Assembly (NCBI GenBank): GCA_029378245.1
Contig: JARKIF010000114.1
Coordinates: 42,164 to 106,163, forward strand
Reading direction: 5' to 3'
Length of the DNA: 64,000 nt
DNA from: Roridomyces roridus
Lineage: Eukaryota > Basidiomycota > Agaricomycetes > Agaricales > Mycenaceae
The notes below the pieces were generated by a model. That model had not been told where the DNA came from. It did no database searches and was given only the letters and a program-made list of their open reading frames with translations. This document shows positions 47,136-59,103 of the stretch, in pieces. A program made the position numbers and the translations under genes. Positions within the stretch are counted from its first letter, which is position 1. Each line of letters begins with the position of its first letter.

Positions 47136-48682
47136 ATGAAACCTACGCTGTATCGGGAGTACGTCTCGAGTCGAGTCTCCATCCTCTCCGGTTCTAACAG
47201 CCATGCAGGATACAAGTCGGGGCCTTGCGTGCTTTCCGGACCGTTATTCCCGAGCCCAGCGAGCGCATTCCGATCAGTTTGACCACAAGCCCGCTTCTTC
47301 TGTGCTCATTCCTTCCCATCGTTTTCCTCGCTTTCCTCTCACGCAGGCCAAACACATACAGTACGATATCCCTTATCCACGTTGTCTATTAACTGGAATT
47401 CCACCTGCAGACATACGAATCCTCTTGCTGCCTTCAACGTTGATCGCGTGCCTATGGACCGGCTTCAAATTCATGTTCACCATCCCAGAACTCGCCGTCT
47501 ACAACTGGGGGCTTGCGCTCCTCTCCGAGGTGCTCATTGCGAAAGCATTACAATATGCATTGACTCCCGAGGGCATGCTCAAGATAGGCGAGCGAGAACC
47601 AGGCCAGCCGAAAGGCAAGGAGGTTGCCAATGGATCCGCGAACGGTCATGCTGAACACTCAGAGGCGACCGAAGAGGTCGTCAATGGTTCTGCGAACGGC
47701 CACGCCAAACCTTCAGAGACGACCGGGTCTCGCTTGGTCCCCGCTTGGCTTTACGATGCCTTTGAGCTCATTCATACAATGCGGGGACTGGGATGGAAGT
47801 TCTCGCACGGTACATATATACCTCCACCGACGCGTCCTCTTGAACGCCGCGCATTCCTTCGCGCGACAGCCGTGTCCTTCATTCAGAATTTCCTGCTCCT
47901 CGATCTACTAGAATGCTGTATAAAGGTATTTAAACTACGCTATTTCGATGAATTTCTGAGAACAGGCTACTAGGTGTTTCCAGGAGTCGGCGTTCCCAGC
48001 GGGGGGAGCATGTTCTACCAGAAACTACCTCTCATTCCGCGATACACCGTCTCCACGATCATTCACATGCTCACGGGCAGCGCTCTGCTTGCCGGCTTTG
48101 GCATGGTCTACGACCTCATTGTTCTGATCGCCGTTGGCGTCTTCTACAGCAGACCTGCCAAATGGCCACCAATCCTCGACAACCCATGGCAAGCAACCTC
48201 AATGCACGATCTATGGGCTAAACACTGGCACCAACTTCTGCGCAGCACATTCACTGTGCTCGGTGGATACCCTGGTCGATGGATCGCTGGGGATCTGGGT
48301 ATGCTGCTGGGGACGTTTGTCGCGTCGGGCTTGTTTCACGAAACAAGCATGTACGCAATGGGTCGGCCTGGGGGATTCGACCACACCGTCACCCTGTTCT
48401 TCGCCATACAGGGCCCGATACTCATAGGGGAGCGTCTATGGAGGCAGGTTACGGGCAAACGGGTCAACAGTCGGCTGTGGGTCTACTTTGTCATGTTTAT
48501 CGCTGCCCAGCCTATGAGTGAGATCCACCGTGCTTCCCTTCTTATGCTTCTCATTCGATCTTGCAGCGAACTCATGGCACAAACGCGGGCTTGGGGGCGG
48601 AATGGTTATACCACCTTTTGTCAGTCCTCTACGACTGTTCATGCCCGTGGTGATGAGATATTGGGGGATCAGTCGTCCATGA
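47136..48682 (+). CDS. Wax-synthase-like MBOAT membrane protein
   Basis: Exons join as MKPTLYRE, IQVGALRAFRTVIPEPSERI, LLLCSFLPIVFLAFLSRRPN, TYNIRILLLPSTLIACLW, FTIPELAVYNWGLALLSEVL and a Glu/Ala-rich loop containing two near-copies of NGSANGHA. The second half has GSMFYQKLPLIPRYTVSTII, SMHDLWAKHWHQLLRSTFTV, MLLGTFVASGLFHETSMYAM and HTVTLFFAIQGPILIGERLW. The WAKHWHQLLR plus distant GLFHE motif is the signature of the wax-synthase (MBOAT_2) domain, in which the His is the acyltransfer residue. Multiple membrane helices place it in the ER. Fungal members acylate sterols, alcohols or terpenoids. No terpenoid gene cluster surrounds it here. The 3' end converges with CTK2, 45 bp apart. Confidence 0.83.
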
Positions 48683-48727
48683 TAATCTTACACCACCTAA
48701 TGCTACAACAAACTATATTAATATACT

Positions 48728-50117
48728 CTACTGTATTTCATGGCCCATGACACCTGGCGGACCGAAGAGGAATCGCACAGTTCCTTCGTTGCGACCCAGC
48801 AGTCCGACGTCGTCTCCACTGTACAGAGCACTGGGATCTGCGGTCCCCAGTGGCTGTCGCACGCGTGGAGGGTGTTCAGTCTGCCGCATGACAATCTTCA
48901 ACCGAATGAGTTTGTCTGCATCAAAGGGATCAGATGGGCTTTGAGACTCGGTCAACGGATGGGGCGTCCGAGGTGAGGGATTTGGGGAAGGGGAAGACGG
49001 TGTGCGGGGGGACGTGTTCTGAGTCTGGCTTTGTGATCCTTGCACCAGAAGATCAATCAAGGTATGCGCGATGCCTAGAATCCATTGGTGCGAGCTGAGA
49101 GTGAAAAGAAATGATTCGTACCCTCCAGATCGTCCACCTGCACTTGATATTTGCTTTCCCAGTCTCCATTCTGTCCCAAAATCTCCGCGAGTTCCTGTGG
49201 ACTGCGAAGACCCGGTTCTTCTGGTGGCTGCGGAAGCTCGAAAGACGAAAGCAGGGCTGCGACGTAGAGTCCAGCGAGCGCCACAATGTGGGGCGGGTAT
49301 TGGATCGGTATAAGGGTTCGATGGCTAGAACGCAAGGTTTGCTTTATTCGCCCAATGGAACTGTTTGCTCACCAGTCTATTGTCAGCCTCCATGCGAGTT
49401 TGGTCAGCTTTTTGCCCGCTAAAATCAAGTTCAAGGGACGATTCGGGGCCAGGCTGTATACACGAACCTTTGAAGGCTTTTCCCAGTTTTATCACATAGG
49501 GAAATGGCATGCGTGAGGTGAAATTGAAACATATCGTTTCCAGAAGCAGTCGCTCAACGGAAAGTAACCTCTGGCGGTCGCGTTCGACGACCTGCGGGTC
49601 CATGGCGTCAAGGTCGATCTCTCCACCGGGATGTTTGGATTTCGCGACGAGGTCTGGGAAACGGATGGCGTAAGAGACTGCAAGGAGTTCGCGAGGCTTT
49701 TTCAGTGTGTCGTGCATCTTGGTGGACACATATAAAGAAGCAAGGGATACATCCTGGGCAGTTCGGGTTAACGAGACGCGAGAATGAAGCTGAACAAGTC
49801 CGTACGACATAATGAAAGTCTTTGCGAGGGAAAAAGAGGTGAAAGCGGTGATACAAGTTCTGCGCAGTGGCAATTGTCCGTCGCGGGCTTTGACAAGAAT
49901 GAATTCAGACCATATGCGGTGCTGCTAGAGGTACATACAAGCCAATGCGAGCACCCATTCCTTCGAGGAAAGCACATGCACTTTGTCTGGCGCGTTCTTC
50001 CTGGGCAGCTGAAAGTTTTCCGCGTTGCTTGACAGAAAGATATTCGACCTCTGCGGGGGTAAAGTACGGGTGGTGGTACTTGGACGAGTGAGGCCCTGGC
50101 GACTGACCGCGCGACAT
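48728..50117 (-). CDS. CTK2: CTDK-I cyclin subunit CTK2 (cyclin K-like)
   Basis: The product starts MSRGQSPGPHSSKYHHPYFT and has the first cyclin fold: YLSVKQRGKLSAAQEERARQ, SACAFLEGMGARIG, RTVATAQNLYHRFHLFFPRK, DVSLASLYVSTKMHDTLKKP, ELLAVSYAIRFPDLVAKSKH. An Asp/Val-rich turn leads to RLLLETICFNFTSRMPFPYV. The second fold includes PPHIVALAGLYVAALLSSFE, and the tail is Pro/Ser-rich. These features match the beta subunit of CTD kinase I, which partners the kinase Ctk1 and phosphorylates Ser2 of the RNA polymerase II tail. At least six introns occur. The start codon lies 54 bp from that of the divergent zinc-finger gene. Confidence 0.86.
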
Positions 50118-50171
50118 TGGGAGTGTGTTTTGTCACGTTTTGATCACAGCTTTTCCTTGTCCACTTCCATA

Positions 50172-53100
50172 ATGTCTGAAGCCATCCCCGATGCCGAGGA
50201 CGGGGTGCCCTCCCCAGAATCGACGGACCCGTCATCTTTGCGCGCCCTTGCCCTCAGTACCTTGAAACGTCGCAAACTACCCGCCGTCGACACTGCTGGC
50301 ATCTCAAGTCTTCCCCAGCGCCCACCCACCACCGACCCTTCTCTCCAGCTGGACTATGGCCAAGATGATATCGGTTCCTCTCCGACTGATGTCGAAATGC
50401 CTCCCCCTTCGCTCAAGCCTTCCCTTCCTGACTTGGGAGACGGTCTAACGCGCGAGGAAGGCGAAATAAGCGATTCCGAAGAAGCTTCCTCAAAAGCAGC
50501 TGCCAAACGCGCTCTCGCCATGGCCCAGGCAGTGGTCAAGGTCGAGTCACCGCCACATAATCTCTTAGATAGGACCAGTGACATTGCGACTGTTTCTCTG
50601 GGCGAATGCATCGTCGATCCTGACCACGTCCGGCCAGGTCTTTCCCGTTCGTGCATCCACTAGTACTGGTCCACCTCTCACCGTCTGCGTAGTAAACCAG
50701 GGCCAGTACGATACCGCCAAGGACATTGTCCTGGACCTACTGGGTTGGGGCGTCCCACCGGATTATTTGGTCGACTGCAATCTCAGCAGGGAGATCGTCT
50801 ACTATGTGTTTAGCGAGCTCAATCTCCGACTACCCCACAACTTCGACATCGCCGGTCTCATCCCATACACCCCTGCACATGTCGCCATGCACTCGCGCCC
50901 GCTGTCAGCAACACCTCCAGCCCCCGCTCAGCCCGCAAATCCTACCCCAACTCGGCTACACCCAAGTCTACCTCCCAAGCCTCTCACCGGGCTCAATGAT
51001 ATTGTCGCTCCGAGACCGTCCGGCCCATCTTCTCCCCCTTCCCACCCTTCTTCGCCTCCCCCTTCCACAAATGACAAAAGTAGCTTGCACGATATCGAGC
51101 AACAGCGGCGCCAGGAGTTGTTGGCTCGCAAGGCTGTCCAAGCTTCTAGAAAGACCAAGCCTCCGTCGGATGCTTCATCAACTGCATCCTCTCATGCGCC
51201 CGCGGACCTGTTGGGTGTTCAGGAGCAGGACGTGGACGCAGACGTGGACGTGGAAATGACCCCCGCCATTCCAACCGAGGCCGTCGACGATTTTTTGAAA
51301 ACCATTGGGGAGAAGAGCCTCACCCCCGAGGCTTCGATACAGCCGGAATCGAACGATACCATGGATGTAGACGAGATTCCAGGCTTCTCGTCTGAGGTGG
51401 CGTCAATTCCGGATCAACTTGTTATTTCGCCCGCCGGATCGCCCTCCAGCGCTACCCCGAATCATTCGCTGGCTCAAAGCGACGCGCTTCGTACCTCTGG
51501 TGAAACCGACACCACCACCACCTTTGAGCTTGACCAGCCCAGCTCCGACGAGCAATTGTCGCAGCATCAGGCCTTGCAGCGGAAAGGATCAAAACGTCCC
51601 ACCGCTGCTGACTTTGACGACTTTGATGCTGGTTCCCGCAACGGTCACCGCCACCACCACGGTTCAGGCTCGATGCCCAATGCACTGAGGCGCAAGGCGG
51701 CGAGTTTCGCCAGTGTCAGCGGACACCGGAAACTAGTGATCGACTTGAGTGACAGTGAAGGGGAAAATGGGGAGGATTATGTGATGCAGGATCCTGCAGA
51801 ATGGGACGGTGTAAGCGGGTATTCTTCGCCTGCACCGGGGCGTCTTCCAACAGCTCCTGGTGGTCGAGCGACCCCTCCCGTGATGACCCCTGCAGCGTTG
51901 ATGGAGAAGGAGAAGGAGATTCGCAAGATGAGAGAATTGATTGCTGAGCGAGAAAAGAACCGCAAGCAAAAGGTGGTGAGTCGTTTTCACCTCGTTTTTT
52001 CTTCTCGTTTGACCCGGGTTTGTTATAGTTGACTAGGTCGTCGACATCTCGGCAAGAGAACGAGGAGGTTAACGGGTCCTCCACTCCTCACCCAAGCAAT
52101 GGTTCGCTGCAAGAGGACGATCTGGCCCCCGTCGGTGAGTGCTCCCAAAGCTGTTCATCCATCTCTCTTATGTCCTCCAGACAAGCATGTGTTACCCGAT
52201 GCTGTTCCGGCCGAATCTGCTAGTACAAGTTCCTCTACTACACCTACACCCATTGGTTCTCTATTTTCCCGGCTACAGCCCGCCAGCATCCGACTTATAT
52301 CATGAACTTTTCAGACTCGTCAACAGCGGATGTTATCGTTCAAGGGACCAATGACATCTCTGCACAAGAAACGCCTCAAGAACCTGTGGCTGGACAAGTC
52401 GACGTCGACTCGGCCTTGTCTTCGTCGGCACAGGTGCGTCTCGCGAGTTCGTCTAATTTTATTTCGCTCTGCGGATGAGAGATGGCCACCTCTTGTCGCG
52501 GAGATTCTTCCTCGGGGCTGACTTGATTTTTAGACGACGATGTCAGTCCCCCCAAGGCGCGAAGAAAATCTACAAGAAGGAAGCCAATATAAGCACTACG
52601 TGCCGTATAATTCCCCGTTCGACTCGTATCCGCTATTGCGGATGCGATCGCAACGTATGCTTTCAAGTCAATCAACATCCACGGACCAAAAGATACCTTA
52701 CGAATCTTGTCTTTCCCCTACCATTACTAGCTGTAGCTCTCACCCATCGCTATCGTCCTTCTCTTCATCTTCCTCATCTTCCTCGCTCTCCTCGTTCACC
52801 TCGCTACCATCCTCTTTGTCTAGTGTCTTGCCGCTTCCGGACCTGACTCCCCTCAAATTGACCGCCTTGGATCCAGCCAAGAGGATTTGCCAATATGAGG
52901 TCCCTGGCGGTGGGGTCTGCCGTGATGCGGGCTGCAACGACTTGCATCTGAGCCGGCTGGAGGGTGCGCAGGAGCCGAATGGTACGCCGTGCTGGTTCTG
53001 CCTCGTTTCTCTTACGTTTATTGTTTTCAGATCACGACACCGCAGAATACCTTTGCAGTGTATTACCCTCGGCCTGGCAATCCAAGTACGGTGTAAGTGT

Positions 53101-53200
53101 TGCTGGACTGGCGGCGGCATTGCAGTCGACACGGGACAAGAACATGACTTTGGAGGAGCGTGTTGCAGAGGCGCTAGCGGCAATTGGGGCGACGACGTGA
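50172..53200 (+). CDS. Red1/ZFC3H1-like putative zinc-finger protein of nuclear RNA surveillance
   Basis: The N-terminus has TREEGEISDSEE, followed by a conserved block (DTAKDIVLDLLGWGVPPDYL, CNLSREIVYYVFSELNLRLP). A long disordered middle contains DLSDSEGE and a Lys/Glu helix (EKEKEIRKMRELIAEREKNR). Near the C-terminus is YVPYNSPFDSYPLLR and a compact Cys/His motif in RICQYEVPGGGVCRDAGCND-LH, spaced C-x9-C-x4-C-x3-H, matching the fungal zf-C3H1 putative zinc finger. A final helix region follows (LCSVLPSAWQSKYG). In S. pombe, Red1 carries this finger and bridges Mtl1 and the exosome to mark RNAs for decay. The first intron is read with a GTTTCT donor after ...DIAT. Family membership is moderately sure; orthology to Red1 is inference. 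Confidence 0.7.
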
Positions 53201-53266
53201 AAGAGCCAAAAATGTATATTAATTTCTTGTATTGGAATGAGTGAAGAAGTCAACATCTCATAACTC

Positions 53267-54372
53267 TCAAACACTGCAAGGAGCGATGTTGCCTGCTGCG
53301 CTGCATGCGGAGTTGAAGGACGCAGCGGAGACGCTGGTCGAATTGAAGTACAGGTTCACTGATTGCACCGTGGCGATGGAGTCGGCGGTAGGAGGACCGC
53401 GGGAGAATTGTCTGAGGATGGATGAGATTGTGCCATAGGAAACGCCTAGTACTTACGGGTCACCGTTGCTCCAGACATTGAGGACAAATTCAGAGGGAGT
53501 CGTAGGTACATTCTTGGTGATGACGGTTTGCGACTGGGAAAGATCTCAGCAAAGAAACTCAGAGCGTCCGAAGTGGCCTACTGTTACACCCGATCCATCG
53601 TAGGAGTATACGGTTTGCGAGGGAAGCCAGTCGAAGCGGTGAACACCAAAGGTGGTGAAGTCGGCGCCGGGAACGACGACCTCCTGGGCAGGGGTCAGTT
53701 GGTTGGGGAAAATACTGCGGGGAGCACGAACCTTGGCAGCATTAGGGTCCGTGTCGCCGTTAACGAGACCAGGCTGGTTCGTGTAGTACAGGCGTTGATA
53801 ATAGTCCGCATCGGACGACAGGAACTCAATGTCTTGTTCTTGCGTATCGCTGATATACGTGAAGAAACCTGAAAATGCATTTAGAACTTGTAACCGCAGG
53901 CGTAATGCAACGAACCAAAGACGACACCCGGCACCGACGGTACCTGAGCCCGCATCCTGAACGATCCATACAGAATATCGCTCCTCTTGGTGAAAATCTC
54001 TGCACAATTGACAGAGCCACCACCAGTGTACGCCGAGGCCTTCAAACCCAGAGCGTCCTGGTATTGGAATACGTTGGCTGAGACGTATTGAATGTTGGCA
54101 GTCGCAGTCCCGTCCTGGCCTTCAAAATCCGTCGCGACAATCCAGTCCTGGTTGACTGCAGCGAGAGCACCACTGCTTTGAGTGAAGGTCGAGACAATGG
54201 CCTCCCGCTGTACGGAAAGTACGTTAAATAAAACAGCTTGGTAAAAACTGCCACTGTGGCATACCCAGACGTTTCCACTCGAGTCCTTGTATCCACAAGC
54301 GCAGTTCTGTGCAGAAACCTGCAGTCCAGAGACAACGAGAGCGACCAGGACGCTAAGAGCAAGGGACGGCAT
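53267..54372 (-). CDS. Secreted glycoside hydrolase family 16 protein
   Basis: A signal peptide (MPSLALSVLVALVVSGLQVS) leads into a Cys-containing N-terminus (AQNCACGYKDSSGNVWVC). The catalytic jelly roll follows: NCAEIFTKRSDILYGSFRMR, VPGVVFGSLHY, EQDIEFLSSD (the ExDxE active-site strand), DYYQRLYYTNQPGLV, FGVHRFDWLPSQTVYSYDG and SEFVLNVWSNGDPQFSRGPP. The two Glu of EQDIE serve as nucleophile and acid/base in GH16. The enzyme should cleave or remodel beta-1,3(4)-glucans of plant or fungal walls. The gene has at least four introns; the last exon follows ...NGDP. The C-terminus ends with a Cys pair (SACSAAGNIAPCSV) and has no GPI signal. Confidence 0.85.
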
Positions 54373-54563
54373 TTTGTGAACAAGTGCTCAAGATCAGCAT
54401 GGGTTTTAAAGACCGGCGTTGCTATTGCAACCCACACCAAACCCACACGAAACGGTCGCGTATCCTTGGCGTTGCGGTTCCGTTGCACGTGGGCGTCGTC
54501 AGACACACAGACAAATACTTGCTCATCGAGTTGAGTCATCCCGCCTCTCTCACTCCGTCCACA

Positions 54564-55514
54564 ATGGCCACGACGGCGTTCACCATCTACTCTCATTATG
54601 ACCCTGCAGATCGTGAACGACTCGAGCGTGAAACTGGGCAGATACCAGATGAGCAAGCCCTCGATCCTTCCGAAGCATGGGAGGCAGAGGCCAACGCGAC
54701 ATTCAAGCGGAAGCTCGCTCCCCCTCCACGCTTTGTCCCAGCTGGTTCTGCAATACCATCCCCTGCAGCGTCGACATCTACACCCAAATCTTCTTCCGAC
54801 GTCGCCTCATGGTACAAGTCATTAACAGAGACAACCTCCGTGACTCGTCCCGTTCATGTCTCTGCGGGATCTTCCACTCGGGCAGCTCCACGCATTCCCG
54901 AGACGCAGAGGAACAAGAATAACTGGTTCATAATGAAGGCTATCACGACAGAGCCTACCATTACTACTACTGCTACCCCGTCAACCCTTGCAGACATCCT
55001 CGCGCGGAACCCTCCTCCGCTTCCCCACGAACAACAATATTCTCCCCCAGTGTGGTTGGCAATAGGACCCACCAACAAGGGGTTCGAGATGCTTCAGAAC
55101 AGTGGGTGGAGCGAAGGAGAAGCTCTCGGAGTCGGATCCGGTCCGAGATTGAAAAAAGAGGTTACCGACGAAGTTATAGATTTGACCGTGTCGGATTCTG
55201 AAGATGAAGATGAGGCGATAGCCACTTCTCCCGACATGGAGGCGGACCGCAAGGCCCTCGTAACCCCACTCGCCACCGTGCTCAAGTCGGATCGTCTCGG
55301 TATTGGTCTGAAAGCCAAAACCACGGGACCCTACCGAGCCTCGCAGAAACGTATAACACACAATGCAGCCGCCATGTTGGCGCACACCAAGGCAGCCGAG
55401 GAGTCGAGGAAACAGAAGCACACGAATGGGCGGGGTCATCGTGCTTTTGCCAGGCAACGCAAGGCCGAGGAGGCTACTCGGAGGAGACAACTAGCTTACA
55501 TGAACGAGCAGTAA
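54564..55514 (+). CDS. G-patch domain protein
   Basis: One exon encodes 316 residues. The N-terminal part (FTIYSHYDPADRERLERETG) is followed by a Pro/Ser-rich stretch and RNKNNWFIMKAI. The G-patch lies at about residues 168-260: NKGFEMLQNSGWSEGEALGV, then an acidic insert (DLTVSDSEDEDEA), and finally VLKSDRLGIGLKAKTTGPYR. The tail is basic (RGHRAFARQRKAEEATRRRQ). G-patch proteins commonly activate DEAH RNA helicases; the layout resembles GPANK1-type proteins. The 60 codons upstream of the ATG at 54564 are in frame but follow no better start and are taken as 5' UTR. The gene is divergent from the GH16 gene (191 bp). Confidence 0.82.
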   Translation: MATTAFTIYSHYDPADRERLERETGQIPDEQALDPSEAWEAEANATFKRKLAPPPRFVPAGSAIPSPAASTSTPKSSSDVASWYKSLTETTSVTRPVHVSAGSSTRAAPRIPETQRNKNNWFIMKAITTEPTITTTATPSTLADILARNPPPLPHEQQYSPPVWLAIGPTNKGFEMLQNSGWSEGEALGVGSGPRLKKEVTDEVIDLTVSDSEDEDEAIATSPDMEADRKALVTPLATVLKSDRLGIGLKAKTTGPYRASQKRITHNAAAMLAHTKAAEESRKQKHTNGRGHRAFARQRKAEEATRRRQLAYMNEQ

Positions 55515-55580
55515 TCCATCCATTTTACAAATACATCCACTTTTATAAAAGATACACGAAATAAGAAAAAACCAGCACGA

Positions 55581-57469
55581 TTACGGCATTGGCTCGCCCC
55601 AGACACCCTTTGCGCGTTCGCATTTGACCTCTGCAACGTACATTCGCAGCCATTGGACCATTTCCTTGCTAATTTGGTTGCATCGCGTCACATCGATCGC
55701 CCGCAGACGGAGCGGCCCAAGAAACACAGTGGGATGTGTGCTCGGATGGGATCGCGAACGTGCATGGGCCGCAGCTGCAGTGGACGCCGATGTGACCACG
55801 TGAGCAGACGAGCGAAAGGCTTGTGCACTCTGGAAGCGGGGGTATGCATGCGAGTTGGCTGGTAGTCGGGATTCGATGAATGTTCGCAACGAGTCCCAGT
55901 CTACTGTTGTGCAACCGTCGAGGACGAGGGTTTCTAACTTGGGACACACCCACGGCTGAGAAGAAGAGAGGCCCTATAAAAAGATGTCAGCAGTAATTCA
56001 GGGGCTGACAAGTTGCACGCACTCGAAGGAGACCGCATGTGGCGTCTTCAGTGTCCGCGAGTTCAAGCGTAACCAAAGACGGAAGTCGGCGCAACAGGTT
56101 CAAGAATTTGAGTTCACTGAACAAGCAGGATTCGATACGAAGCCGGCGGAGAGGGAGGCGGGTAAGAGCCTGGGTATAGACGAGCTGAAGAATTGGAGTG
56201 ACGTTTTCGAGATAAGACAGTTCCAAAGACTCCAAGCTCGGGAATGTGAATTGCGCCATGAGCTGTTGTGTGAGGGCAACACCAGCATAATAGAACGAGG
56301 CCTTTTTCAAACGCGGAAGATGAACGATCTTGGCGAGAGGAGGAAGGTCGTATTCGTCTGATGAAAAACACGGAGCACAGTCGACATCCGATAAGTTACG
56401 CAGCGCGAGTTCCTCTAATTGAGGACATTCACGCAGGATACCTGGTGAAGCGGTCAACTTGGGAGAGGGTAGACCACACAGGTCACGCACCAAGTAAGGT
56501 ATTAGTGGACGGTGTGTGCGCATTAAAGTATCCGCCCAATTTCAACACCCGGAGGCGGCACACAAGTCGCACATTCCACCCAAAGTTAAACGACGTCAAG
56601 GAACACGACCGCAGCCTGGGGGTGTGCCCGTTGAACAAGGGTAAAGGTGCAATCGAATAATTGTCGTCTTGCAGGGCATGATATATCCGAATCGAAAGGA
56701 CCTCGAGCATCGGAGCGTCTTCTTGACACCGCGACAGCACTGCGTGAGCTTGAGGTCGATTCGGAACGCTCAGCCGGAACGATCGAAGCCGCCACAAGGC
56801 GGGGCGAAACAAGTCCATGCTATGCACTACGGCCTCCATTACGGTCGATATGTATTCTGTCCGAGGCTCGAAATTGATGGAAACGTCGAGTGGACAGGAT
56901 TTCGAGCGGCTGAGTTTTCGCCGGGCTTTTTCCAAAGACTCGTGAGGCGAGACCGAGATCCTTGCCCATAGTTCCGGTGTACTGAGCGCCACTTCGAGCC
57001 AATACCGGCTAAGTGGCGGTCAGCACATACAAGATTGCAGTCTCGAATGGACTTACGACACAAGCATCAACGTCCCGAGCATAATTGTGGCGTTCCCATC
57101 CTCAGGCGCGCCCTCAGAACTCGCACCGTCCCCGCCATCATCCGGCCCGGATTCGCCCAAAACACCAATGATGAAGATGGAGGCGAGCAGTTCACTCGGG
57201 AGACGCAGGACAGGCGACTGCAGTCGGACAGCCTGTTCCAGCCTCGACTCGAGGTCACGACGCGCCAGCATGAGCGAGGCCATTTTGGAATCGAGTGAAT
57301 GTATGGCCTCCCGCAGACGCGGTATCAACACATTTGGTGACGATGCTGAACCATGGCCTCGGGAGTTACTCGGAGGTGGGGAGGTGTTAGGGTATGATCG
57401 GAGCACTGGACCTCTGGGACTCGGGGGGACTCGGGCGCTTGGAGGGACGCGCAGAGGATAGGTAGACAT
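55581..57469 (-). CDS. F-box/leucine-rich-repeat-like protein
   Basis: The start (MSTYPLRVPPSARVPPSPRG) is disordered. A helix (RLREAIHSLDSKMASLMLAR, RDLESRLEQAVRLQ) precedes an F-box-like segment (SPVLRLPSELLASIFIIGV). The next exon begins RYWLEVALSTPELWARISVS. It is followed by irregular leucine-rich repeats: RLRSFRLSVPNRPQAHAVLS, CPQLEELALRNLSDVDCAP, FPSLESLELSYLENVTPILQ, LPSLVTLELADTEDAT, CPKLETLVLDGCTTVDW. This is the common Agaricomycete F-box family, in which members act as presumed SCF substrate receptors. The substrate is unknown. Pieces lie in different frames and need introns near 57055, 56510 and 55975. Confidence 0.75.
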
Positions 57470-57852
57470 CGGACCGAAGGGTGTGGCGGTCGCTCTGCTT
57501 CGACCTAAATATCGCGCACGCTGCTAGGTCGATATGGGGTTAACGAGCTCAGGGAAACAGGCCTCGAGGTAGGTCGTGTTAGATGCAATTTCATTTGCCT
57601 CGTGAACTCGTGCTCACCTTTGCTTTGTCCGGAGGTATAAAGGAGGGCGGGGATGAGTAGCCATAGGCCCGACCGCGTGCCCTCTTTTACGGCGGCATAG
57701 CTGGCGTGCTCGTGGGATATAAGAATTTGGCGTCTGCTCCTCGTGTTAGAAAGCGAGGTGCCTCGAGGCAAGAAACAAATCTTTGTACAGCTGACGTAAA
57801 CCTCCCGAACCACCAGCCGGGGCCTGTCCTGCCAATTTCTGCTTCTCTTTCT
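57470..57852. other. Intergenic region without a supported gene
   Basis: 383 bp between the PQ-loop stop codon and the F-box start codon, both on minus. It should contain the F-box gene promoter. Open frames here show no family similarity. Confidence 0.4.
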
Positions 57853-59103
57853 CTAATTCCGGTCTACGTTATCAATCCCAGCATTTTGGCGGAGTCGTAC
57901 AGAACGATAGTAGAAAAACTGGCCCAGCACCTGCACAAGCAGTCAGTCGTTTTCGGAACAGCCAGCAACGAGGTGGATTACAGTCAGATCAAAGCCGACG
58001 GTCAAAGCGCTGCCTAAGTATGTACGAGGTCAGCCGTGTTCTGTTCATCACGGAGATACGCGTTTACCAGCTAACCACGCTGCGTTGGTGATGAGATAGT
58101 CCCTTTCTGTGCTTTTCGCGATGATTGACCAAGAGTAGGTCACATTGCCGAGAATCGCAAAGTAGAAAAGTGCCGGCGATAATCCTTCGCACCGCGTCCT
58201 AAAGTTTTTTGCTGTACCCTCTGTTAGGATGGCTTTTCAAATAAGAACTCGAGTGCCTCACCGATCTGCGGCAACCTGGAACCCAACTGAATGTGTCGGC
58301 GAAAAGAATGGAGATAAGGAGAGAGGCCTACGTAACAGACGGCGCTGGTCCAGCCAAGGATTTGGATTATCCATGAAACGGTGGCAGATGGGGGACTTTT
58401 CGGCGGGAGTTGTGTGTACCCTGTGTTGCTGCTGATCCACCACGCGAGGACACCAGTCGCAAATACGAAGAGCAACGCGCCGATGTACCGCAAGACGAGG
58501 GCCGTCACAGAAACCGGGGCTGGTGACCCACCATTACGATTCAGCAAAGGCGTTTCTTCGTCGGGTCCAGTTCCGGAGACTCGCTTCCAGCGATAGAAAT
58601 ATATCTGGAACATCAGGATGATGTCGCATATGGAATACTAGTTGTTGTACGGAGTTAGCCTTGTCTCGCGTTTGATGGAAGGAAAAGAACACTCGCATAA
58701 ACCGCGAGTATGATGACCGTAGGCAGGAGTCTTCCGAGTGCAGCGCCAGCAAGATTACAAATGTCCCCACAAAGCCTGGAGGGAAAAAAATGAGGGTTGG
58801 GACAGACAACGCGCGGATTACAGACCAGACAATAACAAATAAGACGCTCAAACCCTCGCCGGATTGCAAAGCTGGACGAGCATGAAGAAAAAAAGTCGTA
58901 TTGAGTGTCGGGCCTTACTGTAGTTCTCGTATATTTGAGGGGTGTAGACGACGACCCTGAATATGCATCGTACAAGGCATGGCACGACTTCAACTAGCTC
59001 ACCAACTCGCAATCGAAATCCAGCCAAGCTGGTATGGAGGGTTAGGAATTTTCGTGCAAGTAAAAAAAGTGAATACCATGCTACTAAAGTCCCCGTTGAG
59101 CAT
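57853..59103 (-). CDS. PQ-loop transporter, vacuolar/lysosomal amino-acid exporter type
   Basis: At least nine small exons join to give a seven-helix protein with two PQ loops. The first is LGWISIASW-VVVYTPQIYEN, followed by YTLQSGEGLSVLFVIVWLCG and DICNLAGAALGRLLPTVIIL. Then AVY-YSICDIILMFQIYFYR, a cytosolic loop, ALLFVFATGVLAWWI, and the second repeat QILGWTSAVCYVGL with SRLPQI-EGTAKNFRTRCEG. The end is LSPALFYFAILGNVTYSWSI, YLITNAAWLAGSALTVGFDL and TVLGQFFYYRS. This is the Ypq1/PQLC2 family, which exports cationic amino acids from the vacuole. One intron (58638-58696) preserves the frame only as GC-AG. The start codon is 87 bp from that of the divergent prohibitin gene. Confidence 0.84.
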
